A stretch of 64,000 bases of DNA, from assembly GCA_027563935.2 (NCBI GenBank), contig CM050450.1, positions 91,882,439 through 91,946,438 of the forward strand, given 5' to 3'. Source of the DNA: Costus lasius (taxonomy: Eukaryota > Streptophyta > Magnoliopsida > Zingiberales > Costaceae). Of the stretch, positions 12,957 through 25,203 are shown one piece after another; the stretch's first letter is position 1, and the number at the start of each line of letters is the position of its first letter. The notes below the pieces were generated by a model. The model was not told the origin of the DNA. It made no database searches and was given only the letters and a program-made list of their open reading frames with translations. The position numbers and the translations under genes were made by a program.

Positions 12957-14499
12957 ATTCCCCTTCATCTGGGCAATCCAGCAGACTGTGCCAACTGAGT
13001 TGGTACAACACAGTCTCTGATCCCACAGATGGCTGCCTCCATGCGCTACCATATGCGCCACATATGTAGCCTACATGGTCAAGCTGACCCGACCTACTCC
13101 CTGGACCACCACGTGCTATGCTGAGCAACGAGAAGCGATAAATCCCTTCTCTGTAACACGCAGGTGAAATCCCGCACCGTCTGAAGATAGATGGACGTGC
13201 CCACTGAGTGGGTACAACACGGCTCCAACGATAATCAGAACAGTGAGGTTTCGCGTCAGAAGGCTTACGAGCTTGATATGTTAGCGTTGGATTTTAACGG
13301 TCCTTTAATCTTCTTACTATCAGGCAAATCCTATGGCTATAGCAGAAGATAAACTCATGCAGTTCTAATTATATAACGAATAAAAAGAAAGCATGCTGAT
13401 CTTATGTGGTAAAAGCCCAAAGCCTAAGTAAGACCTTAAGATACTTAAGTCTTCACTTGCTCTTCTTGGGACTTTTGCATCTCATCTGGTCCAACCCAGG
13501 GCCCTAGCGCCAAGAGCACCTCAGGTGCGCCACCAGCTGAATGCGCCTCTGTGATGTGTGCTTTTGTGCTCTTGTCTAATCAGAATACATTTTGATCTAT
13601 CTAGACAAGCTTGACTCGCAGGTCAATTATACAATAAATTAAAAACAATGTGATTCGCAGATCACAAAATAAGATTAATTTATAATTAACCAGGCACGCA
13701 GGCCCCAGCACAGCACACAATAGGGCAACCCACATAAGATTAAATAAACAGGCATCATGGCATCAACCAATCATCATGTGATCCATTACATAGAAAATAA
13801 AATTTTGAAAACCCCATTGGCATCAATTTTACTTCTCTTATGTGCCCTACAACCTTACAACGGTCCATTGATAGGGATCCACTCATCAATCTAGTTAGAT
13901 CCTTGCCCTTGCATGCACCAAGTCCTAACTGACTCGAGTTGACCTGATGGTCAACCATGCATGCGCCAAGGGCTGAACAACCTTCATGAGATCTGGCAAG
14001 CGGGTGTGACCCCGGGCCTAACTCATGTGTGTTCATTGCTGTCTCAACCAGACCTCGCTACACGCCTGTGATGCAGTCAACCTATAGCCACCTCGTGCTT
14101 TCGCACAGGTGCTATCTGGTCAACCCATCTAGGCTGTCAGATGGTCTGATCAGACTATTGGATCTAACCTAGAGTATGCTTTCAACCCCATCAACCCGTC
14201 TAAGGGTTTATAGTAGATGCATATAGATCTAATTGTTTGCGCGCAAGTAGGTATAAGTTTTGATGAAATACCATTCAACATACTTAACATGCGCCAACAC
14301 AACAACATGCGCAAATCATGAAGAAACATATAACATGCGCAAATCATGAAGAAACATACATCTAAGTTCTAAACTAGCATGTAGGTTTCGGCATGTGATC
14401 AACCATCATTAGATCTACTCATAAGCATATGCATGGATCAAACATGATGATCTACTCATTAGATGCGCAAGCAATCATATGAACAAGTATAGATCCGCA
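12957..14499 (-). other. Element A 5' leader, PBS-proximal part
   Basis: Continues the leader interrupted by G. No gene seen. It lacks the T-arm-like module present in C, E and F, and contains a 28-bp tandem repeat in two copies at about 14304-14359 (B has three). Confidence 0.85.
12983..13221 (-). other. Leader stem-loop pair, copy A
   Basis: On the minus strand, SL1 (13196-13221) and SL2 (12983-13016) each fold as an outer stem, a five-base TTGTA bulge, an inner five-pair stem and a TCA loop. See copy B for details. Confidence 0.6.
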
Positions 14500-14511
14500 G
14501 CTCTGATACCA
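14500..14511 (-). other. Primer-binding site of A
   Basis: GCTCTGATACCA, the reverse complement of TGGTATCAGAGC, two bases from the LTR. Confidence 0.95.
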
Positions 14512-14513
14512 AT

Positions 14514-16207
14514 TGAAAGGTTTTAGAGGGGTCCCCTTCAAGGGGGAGCGAAACCCTATAGATGGCGCAAGTGGTCTTCTTTGTTTTAGCAGCGGAATTA
14601 GGGTTTAAACTTGATCGCATGCTATACTTTCATATGATCAACTTAAACAACAAATGAAAGATTCGTTACCATGGCCATGGGAAGGAGGCGGCTTGGAAGC
14701 AAAGAGCAAGATAGATCTTCTCCACAAGTGACGCACACAACGAGAGGGATGACTTCTTCTTGTTGATCTTTGTGCTAGCAAAGATCTTCAAGAGTCCTTG
14801 CCGAATGGAAGGGATAGGTTGAGATGCTTCCTTGGCCGAGAGCTCTCCCTTGTCGTTCACCTTCTTCCACACGAGATGGCAAGCAAGCAACGTCAATGAC
14901 AAGCGAGCAAAAGCGTTTAGGCGATAACATCAAAAATGGCGTTACATGACTTCCCAAAATGGAAAGTCATGAAGCCATGTTCCAACGCCAAAACGCCTTC
15001 CTTCATGAACCATGCGTTCACATAGTGAACCGGTTCATTCTTTGGTTCAATTCGATTTGGCTCATAGACCAAAATCAAACCAAGCCAAGCCAATACATGG
15101 TCTAGACCTTCTATGAACCTAATGGCTCAAGATCTAACCGTTCATCTCCTGATGCTCTTGATCTCACCGATCTAGCATCTCCTCTCTCGATCGAAGCTTA
15201 CCGATCTCAAGCCCTAATCAATCAAACATGATCAGACTAGATCTCACTTACAATCAGAGTTTAAATCCCTTTAAACTGAACCCAAATAATTCAGTCCACA
15301 CGATCTGACTTAAGTAAGTCATATCATCAATTTGTGCGACCCTGAGGGTTTCCTTTAAATGTCGGTAACGATAACTTTCGTTATCACGATCAGTGAGGGG
15401 TATCTAGCAACACATCACTGTCTCCCGATATAAAGGAAAGAGTCTTCCAAGACTTCTCCCAAACCACAGCACAAGTGTGAATCAACTTCACAAGGCATGC
15501 ATGTGTCCTTTGCCACTGGATGTTCTTATTGGACAAGCGGGTCAAGCTTGTAACTCCAATACGATGAGCATGATTAGATCAGATGAGCATAGTCATCTGG
15601 GTATGGCCATACACTTTCTCAATCATCTCATATAAGGGGGGGCCCCTTTAGAACATCACACTCCTTGAACAAGGAGACGACAATCCTATATCTATCACTA
15701 GTGCCCTAACCTGACTCATGATCATTATCCAAGATAGTCTATGATCATTATGTTTCAAATGATATTGAACTACCTCAAAACAATGACAATCATCATTTAG
15801 TAACTCAAGTGATCTCAAGTCAGAGGACATGTGCCACTTAGTGCATACAAGGAATATTCACATTGTGACAAGCAATTGAATATCCTAGTAGGGTCTGTCC
15901 AGTACATCCAATGTACCCATGAGTCTACATCTTATTCCATGCTCGAAGCATCCTATAAGATTAGAACACATATTAGTCTCAATCATATCAAGGCTGTCTC
16001 ATGTTCACCAAGATATCTCGACTAAGGACATATAGACTGTCAGCCTAGCTGAATAGCTTTGAGACATTATTCAGTAGTACACTTATTACTGCAGACAAGG
16101 TAACAACCTGAATAATAACCATGCCTTTATAAACATAAGAGTTTATTACATGATACTGTTACAATCCCAAAGGCCTCAAACATTAGCCTTAAGGGCATAC
16201 CCCAACA
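14514..16207 (-). repeat. 5' LTR of A (1694 bp)
   Basis: On the minus strand it starts TGTTGGGG at 16207 and ends TTTCA at 14514. TATA-like TTTATATC is at 15427-15434 and the GNRA hairpin at 15370-15385 with loop GAAA. Nearly identical to the 5' LTR of B. Confidence 0.95.
15370..15434 (-). promoter_or_regulatory. LTR core promoter and GNRA hairpin, A
   Basis: TTTATATC followed about 45 bases later by GATAAC-GAAA-GTTATC. The start site, about 30 bases after TATA, is inferred. Confidence 0.6.
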
Positions 16208-18288
16208 GTCCGAGCAACAAATACCTTGTTCTCTTTGGGATCGTAGAAATAATAACCCTTAGTTTCCTTAGGGTAACCGACAAAGATACATTTCTCAGAT
16301 CTGCTCTCTAGTTTCCTAGAGGCGAGCTTTTTGACATAAGCCTCGCAGCCCCAGATCCTGATAAATGTTAAGCTCGGCTGTTTCCTATACCATAACTCAT
16401 ATGGCGTCTTAGAAACTGCCTTGGATGGCACTCGGTTTAGTACCTTTGCAGCTGTTTCCAGTGCAAAACCCCAAAAGGAATATGGAAGAGTAGCCTGACT
16501 CATCATAGAACGAACCATATCAAGTAGGGTTCTATTTCTCCTTTCGGACACACCATTCCATTCCGGTGTTCCTGGCGGAGTGAGCTGTGAGATAATCCCA
16601 CACTCCTTCAGATAGTCAGTAAATTCTCGACTTAGGTATTCTCCACCTCGATCAGAACGAAGTGCCTTGATACTTCGGCCTAGCTGATTCTGTACTTCAT
16701 TCTTGAACTCTTTGAACTTGTCAAAAGATTCACTTTTATGTCTCATCAAATAGACATACCCATACCTACTGAAATCATCAGTAAAGGTAATGAAGTACTG
16801 ATAGCCACCTCTGGCATGTTTACTAAATGGCCCACACACATCACTGTGTATAAGGTCAAGTAAACCTGAAGCCCTTTGACCTTTGTTAGAAAAAGGTGAC
16901 TTCGTCATTTTACCCATTAAACAAGTTTTGCATGTATCAATCTCCTCATAGGAGAATGATCCCAGCAGTCCATGATCATGCAACCGCTTAATGCGTTTCT
17001 TGTTAATATGGCCTAAACGACTATGCCATAGCAAGGTGCTGTCATCAGCATACTTGGCTTTCTTAATATCAATAGCGTGTATAGAACATTCCATGTCCAA
17101 CATGAATAACCCATTATTAATTGAACCAGTAGCATAAACTATATTATCAAGAGATAAAACACACTTTGAAATATTGCATTCAAAGGAAAATCCCTTCCTG
17201 ACAAGAGCAAGAATGGAGATAATATTCTTAGTAATGCTGGGAACAAAATAACAACTGTTTAGTTCTAATACAATTCCAGATGGCAAAGAGATGAAATAGT
17301 CTCCTACAGCAACAGCAGCAACCCGTGCCCCGTTTCCAACTCGTAGGTCCACCTCATGCTGTCCCACCTGCCTTCTTCTCTTGAGTTCCTGTACATTTGA
17401 ACAAATGTGAACTCCACATGCAGTGTCCAACACCCATGATATAGAAGAAGATGAAACCATGACTTCCGTCACGTATATACCTGAGCCAGAAGCGATGCTT
17501 CCCCTCTTGTCTCCTTGGAGCGCTTTACAGTCCTTTTTCCAGTGACCCAGCTGGCCACAATGGAAACACCTGTATTCCTTTGACCGCTTGACTTTTTGCT
17601 TCAGAGCCTTGCTGTAACTCTTGACAGGGGTCTTGCCCTTCTTCCCCTTCTTCTTGTTGTTCCTAGAAGGAACCATTAAGACAGAGGTTGAAGGCTTTCC
17701 CTTCAGAGTCTCCTCAGTAGTCAAGAGCATATTCAGCAGCTCTGCCGGAGTACAGTCGATTTTGTTCATATTAAAATTAATAATGAACGCATCGAAAGAA
17801 GGCGGAAGAGACTGCAGAATAATGTCTACTGCAAGCTCCTGGTTGATGGTATGCCCCAGTTTCTCTAGAGCCTCCTTGTGCCCAATCATCTTGAGCACGT
17901 GAGCTCCCACTGGGCTCCCTTCAGCCAGTTTGCTCTGAAAGAACAGCTTTGTCAGATTATAGCGTTCTGTCCTCGCCTGTGCAGCATACAGCATCTTGAG
18001 GTTTGCTATCATGCCTATAGCAGACATATCCTCATGCTGACGCTGCAGCGGTGGCGTCATAGACGCTAGCATCAGGCAAGCGACATCAATGCTATCATTG
18101 ACGTGCTTTTCATAAGTTTCCCGAACCGCCCTTGCGGCGTTCGGAGCGGGCTGAGGCGGTATCGCCGTCTCGAGGACATACAGTTTCCTCTCTGCCTTAA
18201 GAACAATCTTAAGGTGTCCGAACCAGTCTGAGAAGTTTGGCCCAGCAAACTTCTCCCTTTCCAGTAGGGATCGCACATTGAAGCTCAT
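16208..18288 (-). pseudogene. gag-pol: Element F gag-protease-integrase, open until disrupted by A
   Basis: ATG at 18288, frame open for about 690 codons to the junction with A at 16208. Gag is intact (FAGPNFSDWFGHLK present), the knuckle complete (CFHCGQLGHWKKDC), protease DTACGVHICS, integrase HHCC and all three acidic positions visible (HSDVCGPF, RSDRGGEY, GVSERRN). The frame then reads a few codons into the A LTR and stops at 16189. No nonsense or frameshift was seen. The only visible lesion is the insertion, which separates this half from RT/RNase H. Confidence 0.92.
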
Positions 18289-18590
18289 GGTGTTCGTTGC
18301 TGCAGGTATCTACAACAATGCAAGAACAGCAAGGTCAGTATCAATGTAAAGAATCAATTCAGGACTTAAGAATGATTCTTTTTCTCACTATTTTATCTGG
18401 CTGAAAAATCCAGCAAAATAGCCCGAAAGAGTAGAACTCTTTTAGTGAGATGGGATCCAGATTTCATACTTGGTCTCCGCGTCCCGCTCAGGCGAGATAA
18501 GATGCACAGAGAGTACAAGCACTAATCTCTGGTAGGCAGTCCCTGCCAATCGCCAACCCGTGCGATTCCCCTTCATCTGGGCAATCCAGC

Positions 18591-18829
18591 AGACTGTGCC
18601 AACTGAATTGGTACAACACAATCTCTGACCCCACAGATGGCTGCCTCCATGCGCTACCATATGCGCCACATATGTAGCCTACATGGTCAAGCTGACCCGA
18701 CCTACTCCCTGGACCACCACGTGCTATGCTGAGCAACGAGAAGCGATAAATCCCTTCTCTGTAATACGCAGGTGTAATCCCGCACCGTCTGAAGATAGAT
18801 GGACGTGCCCACTGAGTGGGTACAACACG
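18591..18829 (-). other. Leader stem-loop pair, copy F
   Basis: SL2 (18591-18624) has two C-to-T differences from the other copies. Both turn G-C pairs into G-U pairs, one in the outer and one in the inner stem, so the RNA fold is kept. SL1 is at 18804-18829. Confidence 0.65.
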
Positions 18830-19153
18830 GCTCCAACGATAATCAGAACAGTGAGGTTTCGCGTCAGAAGGCATACGAGCTTGATATTTAAGCGTTGGAT
18901 TTTAACGGTCTTTTATCTTCTTCACTATCATGCAATTCCTATGGTGAGAGCAGAAGATAAATAAATCATGCTGTTCTACTTATTTAAACAATAAAAGAAA
19001 GCATGGATCTTATGTGGTAAAAGCCCATAGCCTAAGTAAGACCTTAATTAACTTAAGTCTTCACTTGCTTTTCTTCATGGGTCTTTTGCTGCTCATCTGG
19101 CCCAAACCAGGGCCCAAGCGCCATCTGCAGCTCAGGTGCGCCCACCAGGGAAA

Positions 19154-19216
19154 ATGCGCCTGGTCCCAGAGTCGAACCCTGGACCTCCCACCTGGTCAAG
19201 CCACTGCTGCATGCGC
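19154..19216 (-). other. tRNA T-arm-like module in leader of F
   Basis: Minus strand reads GGTCCAGGGTTCGACTCTGG. Stem CCAGG/TCTGG closes a 7-base loop GTTCGAC resembling a tRNA T-loop and Pol III B box. Bounded by ATGCGC hexamers. No cloverleaf, so not a tRNA gene. Confidence 0.55.
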
Positions 19217-20063
19217 CTCTGCCAAGTGTGCTCTGTGCTCTTGTCTGATTAATTTACAAATTAATCTATCTAGACAAGATTGACACGCAGGTCAATTACA
19301 TTTTATAAATTAAATACAATGTGATACGCAGATCACAATAATTAATTTACAACTTTAAAGTCCAGGCACGCAGGCCCCAGCACAGCACACATTTAACATG
19401 GGCAGCCCACATAAGAATAAATAAACAAACATAGGCATCAACCAACATGTGATCCATTCAAGAAAATTAAATTTTTGAAAAACCCCATAGGCATCAATTT
19501 TAATTTCCTTATTTGCCTTACAACCTTACAACGGTCCATTACTAGGGATCCACTCATCCAACCTAGTCAGATCCACTGCCCTTGCATGCACCAAGTCCTA
19601 ACTGACTTGAGTCGACCAAAGGTCAACCATGCATGCGCCAGGGCCGAACAACCCTCATTAGATCTGGCAAGCGGGTGTGACCCCGGGCCTAACTCATGTG
19701 TGTTCGCTAGTCGTCTCAATCAGACATCGCTACACGCCTGTCTGCAGTCGACCTATAGCCATCTCGTGCTTGCGCACAGATGCTATCTGGTCAACCCATC
19801 AAGGCTGTCAGATGGTCTGATCAGACTGTCTGGATCTAACCTAGGGGATGACTTCAACCCTAATAACCCATCTAACGGTTTAATGCAGGGCCTTAGATCT
19901 ATAATGAGTCGCGCATGTCATAAGAAGTTTGAGAAAACAAACATATGCGCCAACATGAAAACATGCGCCTAGGAGAAATAAAAATATCTCTAACCAGCAT
20001 GTAACATATAGATCAATGCATAGGATCACAAAGAAAGCAAACATATTAGCATGCAATAACCTG

Positions 20064-20075
20064 GCTCTGATACCA
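20064..20075 (-). other. Primer-binding site of F
   Basis: GCTCTGATACCA, two bases from the LTR end at 20078. Confidence 0.95.
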
Positions 20076-20077
20076 AT

Positions 20078-21761
20078 TGAAAGTCCCCTAAACAAGGGGG
20101 GCGAAACCCTATAGGAGGCGCATATGAAAATTTTGACGCAGCGGAAAGGGTTTCAAGGATTTATGCATATAATATGTTCAACTTGCAATAAAAACGATTC
20201 TCACCATTGCCATCGCTTAGATGGTGTCTTGGAAGGAAAGGCGCAAGTGCTCCTTCTCCAAAGGTGACGCACACAATTGGTGTCGCCTACTCTTCCTTGG
20301 TGCTCCTTGTGCTAGCAAGGTTCCAAGAAGTCGTTGTCGAATGGAAGGGAAAGATCACTTTGCTTGGCCGAACTCTTCCTTCTCTTTTCGTCTACACTCC
20401 TCCACAGGTGAGTGCAAGTGCCGAAATCCCAAGTTGGCGACGAGAGTGAGGAGAAACGAGAGATGAGGGCGCCTTAGGCGTGAACGTGAGTAGTGGTCAC
20501 GTATGTGATCATGCTTTCTAAAAATAGAAAGCCACTCACTCACATGCGATCATGGGTTTACCCCATGCGCAAACTCCTCTCAATTTGAACCACACGCTCA
20601 CTCAATGAGCTGGTTCAATTTGGTCTGGTTCATAGACCAATCGACCCAAGCCATTAGTCCAGATCACATTAAACCCTAAGGCTCTTGATCTGACCGTCGA
20701 TCTCTTGATGCTGCTGATCTCACTGATCTAGCATCCAATCTCTCGATCGAAGCTTACCGATCTCAAGCCCTAATCAATCAAACATGATCAGACCAGATCT
20801 CACTTACAATCAGAGATTAAATCCCTTTAAACTGAACCTGAATAATTCAGTCCACACGATCTGACTTAAGTAAGCCATATCATCAAATTGTGCGACCCTG
20901 AGGGTTTCCTTTAAATGTCGGTAACGATAACTCACATTATCACGATCAGTGAGGGGTATCTAGCAACACATCACTATCTCCCGATATAAAGAAAAGAGTC
21001 TTCCAAGACTACACCCAAACCACAGCACAAGTGTGAATCCAACTCACAAGGCATGCATGTTTCCTTTGCCACTGGATGTTCTTATTGGACAAGCGTGTCA
21101 AGCTTGTAACTCCAATATGATGAGCATGATTAGATCAGATGAACATAGTCACCTGGGTATGGCCATACACTATTCTCAATCATCTCATCCAGGGGGCCCC
21201 TTTAGAACATCACACTCCTTAAACAAGGAGACGGCAATCCTTTGTCTATCACTAGTGCCCTAACCTGACTCAAGCTCACCATCCAAGATAGTCTATAATC
21301 ATTATGTTTCAAATGATATTGAACTATCTCAAAACAATGACAATCATCATTTAGAAACACAAGTGATCTCAAGTCAGAGGAAATGTGCCACTTGTCGTAT
21401 TCAAGGATTATTCACATTGTGACAGACAATTGAATATCCTAGTAGGGTCTGTCCAGTACATCCAATGTACCCATGAGTCTACATCTCATTCCATGCTCGA
21501 AGCATCCTATAAGATTAGAACACATATTAGTCTCAATCATATCAAGGCTGTCTCATGTTCACCAAGATATCTTGACTAAGGACTTTATAGCATGTTAGCC
21601 CAGCTAAACAGCTTTGAGACATTATTCAGAAGTACAATTATTGCAGCAGACAATGTAACAAACTGAATAACAACCATGCCTTTATAAACATAAGAGTTTA
21701 TTACATGATACTGATACAATCCCAAGGCCTCAAACATTAGCCTTAAGGGCATACCCCAACA
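20078..21761 (-). repeat. 5' LTR of F (1684 bp)
   Basis: Minus-strand LTR, TGTTGGGG at 21761 to the CA end at 20078. TATA-like element 20983-20990. Hairpin 20926-20941 is GATAAT-GTGA-GTTATC, with a U-G closing pair. The partner LTR is outside the window, so no age is given. Confidence 0.93.
20926..20990 (-). promoter_or_regulatory. LTR core promoter and GNRA hairpin, F
   Basis: Same arrangement as in A; loop GTGA, still GNRA. Confidence 0.55.
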
Positions 21762-22486
21762 TCTTTTTCATCAAGCACTTGGACAAGGTTGCTAGGGCAA
21801 AAAAGGGTGCTATTGTGATAGGAGGTTTCCTTACTCCTATAGCCCTTTCTTTGAGTGTTGAGCCATATTGGATTGAAGCGGCCAAGGAAAATGCAAGAAT
21901 AGATATTGAGTCCTGTGTAGCTATGAGGATGATAGTGAGAGAGGATGATAGCTACTGTCTAGTTCTTGGACCAGGTGCTCCCACACTACCGCTACCTAAC
22001 AAAGAGAAGACGATGGTCCAAGATCAAGGAAATTGGAAGCTCTCTCCCAAGGCAGCTGCTGAAGCTACCCCCACACCCTTGGATTCTGTACTACCACCAC
22101 CCACGTGGGGTGGTGGTGACGACCCCTTTGGTATGAGTATGGATTCGCCACCATGCCGAGCTACCGATTCCCCCTCACATAGAGATGCAAGGTCTTCTTC
22201 ACATAGAGCAGCCCGCACTCAGAGGGGATGGGCGAGTGCACATGACCCTGGTTTTTAGGGCCTTTTTGCAGAGGTCTACCGTCAGGGACGCCTCTTGGAG
22301 AAGATGCTTGATGCCATTGGGCATTTACATAGAGATGTTGAGGAACTTGGGAATTATATGGAAGAGATGGGAAACTTTCTCTATGATAGATTTGGGTATG
22401 GAGATGGGGGTGATCAGGATGATCCCATGGATGCTGTCCCTGCCGATGATGCAACCGAGGAGATAGATTCCGATGGAGACAATTAG
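21762..22486 (+). pseudogene. C-terminal part of an Athila-like ORF, with one stop
   Basis: Frame enters from the F junction reading FFIKHLDKVARAKKGAIVIGG and runs to TAA at 22486, with one in-frame TAG at 22256-22258. A proline/serine-rich middle is followed, after the stop, by a likely coiled coil (LLEKMLDAIGHLHRDVEEL) and an acidic tail. The first part resembles, from memory, the ATHILA ORF-1 family, and the position before the 3' untranslated region fits the extra ORF that such elements carry after pol. The N-terminus is missing because F is inserted at 21762. Function not assignable. Confidence 0.45.
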
Positions 22487-23862
22487 AGCTTTCTGAGTAT
22501 TCCTTCTCCTATTTATGTTTCTGTCATCTTTATGCCCTATTGATGATCCATGTTTTAATTGGGAAGGATGACCCAGTCATACTTCTTGTGTCCGGTGCTT
22601 GTGGATCCTCGTTTTGATGTTTTGTGTTAATTCAATCTGGTTGTACTACGGTATCATGATACTTGTGTTTTTGCTACTGATTCGATATGGTTGTATTTTG
22701 ATATTATGATTTACGTTGATGATATGATTTGGCACCATGTGTAGGTGCATTCTAATATTTGGCATTATATAACTTGGATGATGAACTCGTTATTGATATG
22801 AGCACTATTTTCTTATGATGATATCTGTGATGCTTACACCTTGCGAAATCTTGATTGATATATATATTGCTGAAATGATATGCCTATGAGGTGTGGTCTA
22901 TTTTTGTGAAATTCCTACTATCGCTATTGTGATTATTTTCTTGATGATGAATGTCTATGTCAATGCCTGTGATTGGAGATAGACCTATTGTGTTGAATTT
23001 ATTTCTTCAATATATATCCACCTAATGAAATTTTTCAATGATTGATGCATGAAGTTTTGGATCGGTATATTGTTTGATGAATGCAATCTAAGAGTGAAAT
23101 TACTTTCATGAATAAAATGAGTATGAGTATAATTTTTTGAATTGATGTCAATTGATTAACCTAGTTGATATTTAATTTATTTTGCTATTTGTTGGGAAGA
23201 AAGATTTCAAAGATCTAATAATGAGAGAGTGACTCCCCTACTTGGCACCACGTAAAATTGGCGGTGGTACCGAAGATATGGGTTGAAGTAAGGGGGAGAG
23301 AGAAAAGAAAAAGAGAATGACTCCTCTACTTGGCACTATATTAATTTGTGGTGGTACCAAAGTTAAGAGTTGAAGTCCAAATAAAAAGTATGCATCTATG
23401 TAGCTACATGCCATGGAGAGAAATTGTTTGACATTAACTCCGCTGTCTGAGGTAAGATTCTTCCTACTAAAGAGATATGAGTTCTATTACATTGGTTATG
23501 TGACCAATGTACTCAAAATTTGTCACCAGAAAAAGGGTGATAATCGATTTAGAGAATGTCAAAAGAGAAAAAGAGAGAAAATTTGAGTGGAAAAAGATTT
23601 TGGATATCCTATTCTTGTAAACAAAAGTTTTATGAATTTGAATTGAAACTGGGTGAACTCATGAGATTGAAATTCTACTTACTATACAAGTTGCAAAATT
23701 TTATTTGACTAAGTTGTGGATCTTAAAGATTAAATTCAGAGGACGATATATTTGTTTGAAATTTTATGTAGCATTTGGTGGAGTTTTTCATAGGTGATTA
23801 TATTTTAGAAGTTTATTTTTCTTGAGAAAGTTTATTCTTCATAATCAGCATTGATTTCTTTG
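22487..23862 (+). other. H 3' untranslated region
   Basis: AT-rich, with no open frame of note. Contains a diverged duplication at about 23224-23377 (separate entry). Nothing else recognised. Confidence 0.5.
23224..23377 (+). repeat. Diverged direct duplication with hairpin arms in H
   Basis: Two units (about 23224-23294 and 23310-23377) share GAGTGACTCCCCTACTTGGC, then GGTGGTACC and a GTTGAAG tail. In the first, GGCACCAC and GTGGTACC can pair around a short loop. Confidence 0.6.
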
Positions 23863-23883
23863 TTTGCTTGAGGACAAGCAAAA
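23863..23883 (+). other. GCTTGAGGACAAGC palindromic motif
   Basis: GCTTGAGGACAAGC is an inverted repeat (GCTTG/CAAGC). I know it from the region before the 3' LTR in Athila/Tat-type plant elements. Confidence 0.6.
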
Positions 23884-24157
23884 TTTGAGCCTTATGTATT
23901 TTGATGACTCAAAAATCTATAGTATATTTTGTATTAATTAATTAGTCTTTTTGAGTCATATTCATACTCTTTTGCTTATTTTTAGCCTTATTTGTCAAAT
24001 ATTTTGGACTATACACCTTTTCTTATTTTTGATCAATTTCAGGCAAAAAGGCCTTATTTTGATGGATTTTCAAGCAATCTGAATGCGTAGACGAGTTCCA
24101 ATCATCAAGAGGAGATGACATGTCAAATTTCATACCAATCGGAGTTTTCGGCAGAAT

Positions 24158-24452
24158 TATGGCAGGGCCGTAATATTTATTATGGGCCGTGGTTTTACTG
24201 GACTTACAGACTAAACCATGGCACTACCATATTTTATTTCCTCTACCGTAATTTTAAGAGATTTTTGTCCAGAGGGAAATATGGCACTAGCGTAATTAAT
24301 ATTACAGTCGTAATCTCGTTAAGCCAGATTTGAAGCATGAAGGATAAATCATGGCACTGCTGTAGTTTTTATTACAGCCTGTAATTCTTCCAAAAATTTC
24401 TATAGAAGAAATTACAACACTGCCATAATTATCTTCACGGGCTGTAATTGTA
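24158..24452 (+). repeat. Series of five degenerate hairpin repeats
   Basis: Units near 24158, 24217, 24281, 24349 and 24413, spaced about 60 bases. Each opens with (A)TGGCACTRCC-like bases, then GTAAT...ATTAC arms. A further related hairpin is at about 26552-26580 (GGGCTATAATTTTATTACAG then CCC). Confidence 0.55.
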
Positions 24453-25072
24453 ACCCAGGCGGCCGTGTTTGCCCGAGTCTTCTGGAGTTACTGTAGCAAA
24501 ATTTTGCAAAGCCGATTTTGGGCAATTCAGACCACGATTTCAAAAACCGGAAGAAGAGTGGTGATCTATACGAAGAGGTGAAGATTTCAGAACGAGAGGC
24601 TCCAATTTTTATTAAGGATTCAAGGTGATGGAGGGCCTAACACAGCTCCTAGAAGATCCACTAGGGCTCGGAGGAAGCCCATCAGGTATGGCTTCACATA
24701 GAGTCCACTTTCCTTTTTAGTACTTTCCTTATTTGCATTGCATAGCATGATAGGTTAGTTCCACCCAAAAGTCTACCATGTAGTTTATTTTTATGAATGT
24801 TGTTGGTAGGTTGTGCATTGTAATATCATGGTAGGTTAGTGCATGTAGTTGGACACATTTAAAGATGGCTCAAGGGATACAAGCTAGCTAGCTCACTCTA
24901 CTCCATGGAGCTAATTCCCATTTTGGAAGGCTCACTTCAAACTAGCTCAAAGGGGACTTCCAACTCAACTCCACTTCAAAGCCCCACTCCAAGGCCCTTT
25001 CCAATTGAAGAAGATATCAACCTATGGATTCATTTGCGCCACCCTCAAGCAACAAATGGAAGCAAAAGCTCA

Positions 25073-25203
25073 TCAAGATCCACCAATCAAGGAGGCGCCC
25101 CATCTAGATCCACCAATCAAGGAGGCGCTCCATCTAGATCCACCAATCAAGGAGGCGCTCCATCTAGATCCACCAATCAAGGAATTACACCATCTAGATC
25201 CAT
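25073..25203 (+). repeat. 30-bp tandem array, about 4.4 copies
   Basis: Unit begins CATCTAGATCCACCAATCAA and ends GGAGGCGCTC. Because 30 is a multiple of three, all frames stay open across it, giving an artefactual Ser-Thr-Asn-Gln-Gly repeat ORF. Confidence 0.85.

Larger units (their letters stand above)
1..16207 (-). mobile_element. Copia element A (Angela/BARE-1 type), interrupted by gypsy element G; 3' part lies outside the window
   Basis: Seen: the minus strand carries, from right to left, a 5' LTR (14514-16207), an initiator-Met PBS, a long leader, and gag-pol running off the left edge. The leader is split at 1937/12957 by G. The LTR begins TGTTGGGGTATGCCC and the family's polypurine tract is AAGTGGGAGAT, as in BARE-1/Angela elements. 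A sits inside the pol gene of F: the bases right of its LTR (16208-16212, GTCCG) are F integrase-region codons and should be the right target-site duplication; the left copy is outside the window. The LTR is 1694 bp, the same length as in B and nearly identical to it, so A and B belong to one subfamily. Confidence 0.9.
18289..20063 (-). other. Element F 5' leader
   Basis: About 1.78 kb without a credible gene. Contains the stem-loop pair (18591-18829) and the T-arm-like module (about 19159-19211), and several ATGCGC/GCGCAT hexamers. Confidence 0.8.
16208..21761 (-). mobile_element. Copia element F (Angela/BARE-1 type), cut by A; the rest lies outside the window
   Basis: Right part of a minus-strand copia element: 5' LTR 20078-21761, PBS, leader and gag-pol up to 16208, where A is inserted. 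The remaining pol and 3' LTR should lie left of A. The bases right of F, 21762-21766 (TCTTT), should be its target-site duplication; the other copy is not in the window. F is inserted into the coding region of H. Confidence 0.9.
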
